From contig CAWDUQ010000002.1 in NCBI GenBank assembly GCA_963805495.1, forward strand, positions 744,001-808,000: a stretch of DNA of 64,000 nt, written 5' to 3'. Source of the DNA: DAHUXD01 sp963805495 (GTDB taxonomy: Bacteria; Acidobacteriota; Thermoanaerobaculia; UBA5066; Gp7-AA6). A program made the translations under genes and the position numbers. Below are positions 60,765 to 64,000 of this stretch, piece after piece (the first letter of the stretch is position 1; each line of letters begins with the position of its first letter). The notes under the pieces were generated by a model that did not search any database, was not told where the DNA came from, and saw nothing but the letters and a program-made list of their open reading frames with translations.

Positions 60765-62179
60765 CCCGGGTCCCGGCCGGTGCCCGGCGGATCCCCCTTC
60801 CGCTTCTCCTTGGCCTCGGCGTCCCGCGCCCACTTGTCCTGGCGCAGCTTCAGGACCGCTTCCAATCGCCTGGCCAGCTCGCCCTCTTCCCCGGAGGAGC
60901 GGGGGCGGTAGTACCGGCGGCCCCGGAGGTTGTCCGGCAGGCACTCGATCCCGCCAACGCCCTCGGGCTCGGCGTGGGCGTACCGGTAGCCGCGGCCGTA
61001 GCCGACCTGGCGCATCAGCTTCGTGACGGCGTTCCGGATCACGGCCGGGACCGGCTCGGCGGGCTTGTCGGCGACGTCGTTCTTGGCCTCGCTCTCCGCT
61101 TCGTAGAGGGCGTTGGATTTCGGAGCGAGGGCGCAGTAGACGGCGGCCTCGGCGAGCGCGAGCGAGCCCTCGGGCATCCCGAGGAAGTCGAAGGCCTCCT
61201 TCGCGTCGAGGGCCACGCGCAGCGCCCGCGGGTCGGCGAGGCCGACGTCTTCCGACGCGAACCGCACGATGCGCCGCGCGACGTAGAGGGGGTCCTCCCC
61301 CGCCTCGAGCATGCGGACGAGCCAGTAGATGGTGGCGTCGGGGTCGGACTCCCGCATCGACTTGTGGAGCGCGGAAATCAGGTTGTAGTGCTCCTCGCCC
61401 GCCTTGTCGTAGAGGAGGACCTTCCGCTGCAGGAGCTCCGAGAGCCGCGCGACCTCGATGACCGTGGACTTGGAGGCTTCCGCGTCGGCGGCCGCGGCCT
61501 CGAGCAGGTTCAGGGCCCGGCGGGCGTCGCCGCCCGAGGCCTGGGCGATGAAGGAGAGCCCGTCGTCATCGAGGCGGAAATTCCGCGCGCCGAGGCCGCG
61601 CGGGATGTCGTGGAGGGCGCGCTCGACGATCCGGGCGATCGCCTCGGGCGCCAGGGGCTCGAGCACGACGACCTTGCACCGGGACAGGAGAGCGCCGTTC
61701 AACTCGAACGACGGATTCTCGGTCGTGGCACCGACGAGGACGACGTCTCCGGCCTCGACGTACGGGAGAAAGACGTCCTGCTGCGAGCGGTTGAAGCGGT
61801 GAATCTCGTCGAGAAAGAGAATCGTGCGCTTGTCCTGCCGCGCGCGCAGGCGCCGCGCCTCCTCGAGGACCTCGCGCATTTCCTTGACGCCCGTCGCGAC
61901 GGCCGAGTACGAAAGGAAGAGCGAGGAGGTCTGGGTCGCAATCAGTCGCGCCAGAGTCGTCTTGCCCACCCCCGGGGGTCCCCACAGGATGAGCGACGGC
62001 ACGCGGTCCTCGGAGACCGCCCGGCGCAGGAAGCCGTTGGCGCCGACGACGGTCTCGGGGCCCTCGACCTCGTCCAGCGAACGCGGCCGCATGCGGTCGG
62101 CGAGCGGCGAAGAAGCGGCCAGGGCCCCGGGTTCTCGGCGGGCGACGATCGGGTCCGTCTCGAAGAGCTCCCCCGTCAC
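60761..62179 (-). CDS. rarA: Replication-associated recombination protein A (MgsA)
   Basis: 472 residues. Walker A WGPPGVGKTTLARLIA, TRILFLDEIHRFN-type Walker B (here TILFLDEIHRFNRSQQD), sensor GATTENPSFELNGALLSRC, and the C-terminal tetramer domain VRMLEAGEDPLYVARRIVRF, SEDVGLADPRAL. It acts at stalled replication forks. GTG at 62177-62179 overlaps the stop of the upstream YHS-like gene (GTGA) and gives the usual N-terminus; an ATG at 62206 would overlap it by 31 bases. Confidence 0.95.
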   Translation of the reverse strand: MTGELFETDPIVARREPGALAASSPLADRMRPRSLDEVEGPETVVGANGFLRRAVSEDRVPSLILWGPPGVGKTTLARLIATQTSSLFLSYSAVATGVKEMREVLEEARRLRARQDKRTILFLDEIHRFNRSQQDVFLPYVEAGDVVLVGATTENPSFELNGALLSRCKVVVLEPLAPEAIARIVERALHDIPRGLGARNFRLDDDGLSFIAQASGGDARRALNLLEAAAADAEASKSTVIEVARLSELLQRKVLLYDKAGEEHYNLISALHKSMRESDPDATIYWLVRMLEAGEDPLYVARRIVRFASEDVGLADPRALRVALDAKEAFDFLGMPEGSLALAEAAVYCALAPKSNALYEAESEAKNDVADKPAEPVPAVIRNAVTKLMRQVGYGRGYRYAHAEPEGVGGIECLPDNLRGRRYYRPRSSGEEGELARRLEAVLKLRQDKWARDAEAKEKRKGDPPGTGRDPG

Positions 62180-62442
62180 CGCGCGGCCTCGAGGGACCGC
62201 TGGCATTCCCGGGAACAGACCGCGATCGTCTCCCCACCGCGCTGGGCCGGCAGGGCCAGCTTCCGGTCGATCCAGGTGCCGCAGACCGGGTCGCGGACCA
62301 TCTCTTCCTCCCGCGGCGCGGGGGGACGCCGCCCGGGGGACGGCCGCGCGGAGGACCGGACCGCGTTGAAGAAGATCCTCAACCCGCGCAGCACCGTCAG
62401 GAGCATGAAAAGCGCGAAGACGAGGAGGACGGCCCGCGCCAC
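62176..62442 (-). CDS. Small membrane-anchored YHS-like zinc protein
   Basis: 88 residues. One membrane helix (about 3-20), a basic Pro/Arg linker, then VRDPVCGTWIDRKLALPAQR followed by GGETIAVCSRECQRSLE. The DPVCG...C..EC pattern matches YHS/TRASH-like metal-binding domains seen in PP0621-type proteins; the ligands would be three cysteines. Function unknown. Its stop overlaps the rarA GTG, and it begins 3 bases after the TPR gene stop. Confidence 0.7.
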   Translation of the reverse strand: MARAVLLVFALFMLLTVLRGLRIFFNAVRSSARPSPGRRPPAPREEEMVRDPVCGTWIDRKLALPAQRGGETIAVCSRECQRSLEAAR

Positions 62443-62445
62443 CGC

Positions 62446-62997
62446 TTACGCCCCCGTGCGGAGACTCGTGATCTGCGCCTGGATGCGGTCGAGTTGCGGG
62501 ATCTCCGGGTACTTCTGCTTGAGCTCGTCGAAGAGCCGCTGGGCCGCCACGGCGTCACGCCGGTCGTACGCCTCGACGAGCACCCAGTTGAGGAGCGACT
62601 GCCACTGGTTCGGGTCCGCTTCCCGGGCTTTGCCGAAGAACGCGATGGCCAGATCGAACTCTCCGGCGTTCCGGTGGGCGGCGCCCAGGTCCGACAGCAG
62701 GTTGGCGTTCTTCGGCGCCTTGCGCCGCGCCTTTTCGTATGCGGCGATGGCGGCCTCCCAGTCCTCCCGGTCGTACTCGAGGTTGCCGAGCTCGATCCAG
62801 AGAGCCGGGTTTTCCGGGTCGCGGTCGATCGACTGCCTGAGCTCGCCGGCACGGCCGCCTCCGGACGCCGCGGAAGCCGGCACGCCCTTCGGGCGCCCCC
62901 CGCCTCCGGCGAAGTATCCGGCGGAGAACCCGACGAGTCCTCCCACGAGCAAGGCCACCACGATGCGGGGAACGGCGGATCGCGTTGCGGCTTCCAT
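62446..62997 (-). CDS. Membrane-anchored TPR protein
   Basis: 183 residues. Membrane helix about 9-30 with a Gly-rich end (GFSAGYFAGGGG), then about three TPRs: ALWIELGNLEYDREDWEAAI, AYEKARRKAPKNANLLSDLG, AHRNAGEFDLAIAFFGKARE. Likely periplasmic scaffold. First gene of a TPR-YHS-rarA run after the carD terminator. Confidence 0.8.
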   Translation of the reverse strand: MEAATRSAVPRIVVALLVGGLVGFSAGYFAGGGGRPKGVPASAASGGGRAGELRQSIDRDPENPALWIELGNLEYDREDWEAAIAAYEKARRKAPKNANLLSDLGAAHRNAGEFDLAIAFFGKAREADPNQWQSLLNWVLVEAYDRRDAVAAQRLFDELKQKYPEIPQLDRIQAQITSLRTGA

Positions 62998-63012
62998 GGC
63001 CGCATTCTCTCA

Positions 63013-63042
63013 GAAACGAAAAGGGGCGGCTCGTGCCGCCCC
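63013..63042 (-). terminator. Rho-independent terminator of carD
   Basis: On the minus strand GGGGCGGC / GCCGCCCC with a 4-base loop, followed by TTTTCGTTTC. It lies 26 bases after the carD stop. Confidence 0.85.
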
Positions 63043-63068
63043 CTCAAATCGATCGGATCGGGACTGGA

Positions 63069-63626
63069 TCAGTGCGAGGCGGCGCGGGCCGCCACCGGGA
63101 CCGGGCGGCTCGAAACCGATGCGGCCCGGCTCGAGGCCGAGCGCGCGAGCGCCTTGTCGACCTGGCGCTCGACTTCCTTCTCGTCGAGATTGTTGATGAC
63201 GGCGATCTCGGACACGATCAGGTACTTCGCCCGCTCGTACATCTTCTTCTCGCGGAACGACAGGGTCTTGCGCGAAGAAATGTAATTGAGCGTCTTGAGC
63301 ACGTCGGCGATCGCGTTGAGCTCCCCGGACTTCATCTTGTCGAGGTTCTGCTTGTACCGGCCCTTCCAGTCGCCCGTCGCCGAGAAACGGCCGTCACCCA
63401 GGGTCTTCATGAGGCCCGTGATGTCCTTGCGCTGGGTCAGCCGGCGCAGTCCGATGAGCCCCGTGTTGCCCACGGGGACCATGACCCGGGAATTGTTGGA
63501 CAGGAGACGGAGATGATAGAAGCTCCGCGGCGCGACTGGCTCCGTCGCGAACCCCTCGCCGATCTTTTCGACCACCGATACCCCATGGTTGGGGTACACG
63601 ATCTTCTCTCCCACCTTGAATCCCAC
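63069..63626 (-). CDS. CarD family transcription regulator
   Basis: 185 residues. FKVGEKIVYPNHGVSVVEKI is the RNA polymerase-interacting Tudor-like domain; the C-terminal helical part (LKTLNYISSRKTLSFREKKMY in part) binds DNA at promoters. CarD stabilises open complexes, including at rRNA promoters. The Ala/Ser/Arg-rich tail of about 25 residues is extra. GTG start with GAGGAGG 5 bases upstream; strong own promoter and terminator. Confidence 0.92.
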   Translation of the reverse strand: MGFKVGEKIVYPNHGVSVVEKIGEGFATEPVAPRSFYHLRLLSNNSRVMVPVGNTGLIGLRRLTQRKDITGLMKTLGDGRFSATGDWKGRYKQNLDKMKSGELNAIADVLKTLNYISSRKTLSFREKKMYERAKYLIVSEIAVINNLDEKEVERQVDKALARSASSRAASVSSRPVPVAARAASH

Positions 63627-63853
63627 TCGCCCCTCCTCGATTTAGGTTAAAAAGACCTGATCCGGGAGCCGCGGATTATAGGGAAAAGAAGCTTGAAACT
63701 CAATCTCCGAGACCCCTTTATTGGCCAAGAACTTATGCTGATGCAGCAACTTACCGCTAATTTGTGCGCCGCGTCACACTGCCCTCAAATGGGGTCATTC
63801 CGGCCGAACCCCAACGCCTGCAAGATGATCCGGTCGACCTGGAGAGGCCTCGG
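63627..63853. other. AT-richer intergenic region between carD and an aminotransferase gene
   Basis: 227 bases with lower GC than the surroundings. It holds the carD promoter. Beyond that I see only TGGGGT / ACCCCA (63790-63795, 63808-63813), a 6-bp stem with a 12-base loop, and no tRNA-like or coding signal. It could hold the 5' leader of carD or the 3' end of the upstream transcript. Confidence 0.5.
63675..63703 (-). promoter_or_regulatory. Promoter of carD
   Basis: Minus-strand TTGAGT (63698-63703), 17-base spacer, consensus TATAAT (63675-63680), about 49 bases before the GTG. Confidence 0.75.
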
Positions 63854-64000
63854 TCAGGAGGCTCGGCGCCGGGAGACGGGGCCGCCGAGCTCCGAAAATA
63901 ATTCGTCGATCCGGGCCAGTCCCCGCTTGAGCGAGTCGAGGTCGTAGCCGTATCCGACCCGGATGTACCTGCCGATCCCGAAGTGGCCGCCGGGGGTGAT
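63854..64000 (-). CDS. Aminotransferase class I/II, C-terminal end (partial)
   Basis: The last 48 residues, entering from the right edge: ITPGGHFGIGRYIRVGYGYD followed by LDSLKRGLARIDELFSELGG. The TPG-HFG...IRVGYG segment with the substrate-binding Arg is typical of fold-type I aminotransferases such as aspartate or alanine aminotransferase. The specific substrate cannot be told from this end. Confidence 0.75.
   Translation of the reverse strand: MTPGGHFGIGRYIRVGYGYDLDSLKRGLARIDELFSELGGPVSRRRAS

Noticed and set aside
62180..62206. ATG at 62206 as rarA start
   Set aside because: Would overlap the upstream gene by 31 bases; GTG 62179 forms a GTGA junction and fits the family N-terminus.

Overview
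GC-rich, densely packed chromosomal DNA from a diderm (Gram-negative type) bacterium. I see no rRNA, tRNA, CRISPR array, insertion sequence or phage gene. Outer-membrane and envelope genes (a TolC-family protein, an MltD-like lipoprotein, lytic transglycosylases) place it among diderms. The three C-terminal S-layer-homology-like repeats with paired cysteines, the many TPR proteins, CarD, HrcA/CIRCE and an MglA-type GTPase together suggest an Acidobacteriota member, perhaps Thermoanaerobaculia-like. That assignment is inference from gene content. No marker was aligned.

Layout. 1-3120: partial 3-methyladenine DNA glycosylase, sugar-nucleotide epimerase, GAF-SpoIIE phosphatase and an unknown protein. 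3154-9480: envelope block on + (phosphodiesterase-TPR lipoprotein, DUF2723 membrane glycosyltransferase-like protein, large secreted SLH-like protein). 9502-21760: 12-kb run on the minus strand, read from ffh: ffh-rpsP-khpA-rimM-trmD-rplS-rnhB, a giant TPR protein, two oligopeptide-type ABC ATPases, then TolC, a Yip1 membrane protein and another ABC ATPase. 21963-25696: small lipoprotein, diguanylate cyclase, and a methyltransferase/glycosyltransferase/67-aa operon. 25748-36965: mixed-strand housekeeping and envelope genes (PD40 propeller, AI-2E transporter, queG, CorC, NAD-isocitrate dehydrogenase, ferredoxin, trmB, pgsA, zinc-finger polysaccharide deacetylase, phosphohexomutase, TPR-AIM24). 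36985-49499: minus-strand run with lytic transglycosylase, alaS, recX, pilT, ilvE and the CIRCE-controlled heat-shock operon hrcA-grpE-dnaK-dnaJ-prmA-rsmE. 49568-60764: plus-strand run with a DUF2520 protein, long MglA GTPase, MltD, ComM, M23 peptidase, secA and guaB. 60761-64000: rarA, YHS-like protein, TPR protein, carD and a partial aminotransferase, all minus.

Genes act together in recognisable modules: translation and protein targeting (ffh cluster), chaperones, envelope building and turnover (PDE/DUF2723, GT/MT, PGM/NodB, three peptidoglycan enzymes), and surface motility signalling (PilT, MglA, diguanylate cyclase). No gap without a gene exceeds 300 bases. The largest are 7038-7320, which carries a possible 53-codon ORF, and 63627-63853.

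The most interesting signals recur across the window. Many genes without a Shine-Dalgarno sequence have a TAnnnT -10-like element only 6-10 bases before the start codon, suggesting leaderless mRNAs. Convergent gene pairs often end in a shared CTAG/CTAA whose stop codon lies in the loop of a GC-rich hairpin. A recX gene follows pilT in frame but has no ATG, GTG or TTG start.
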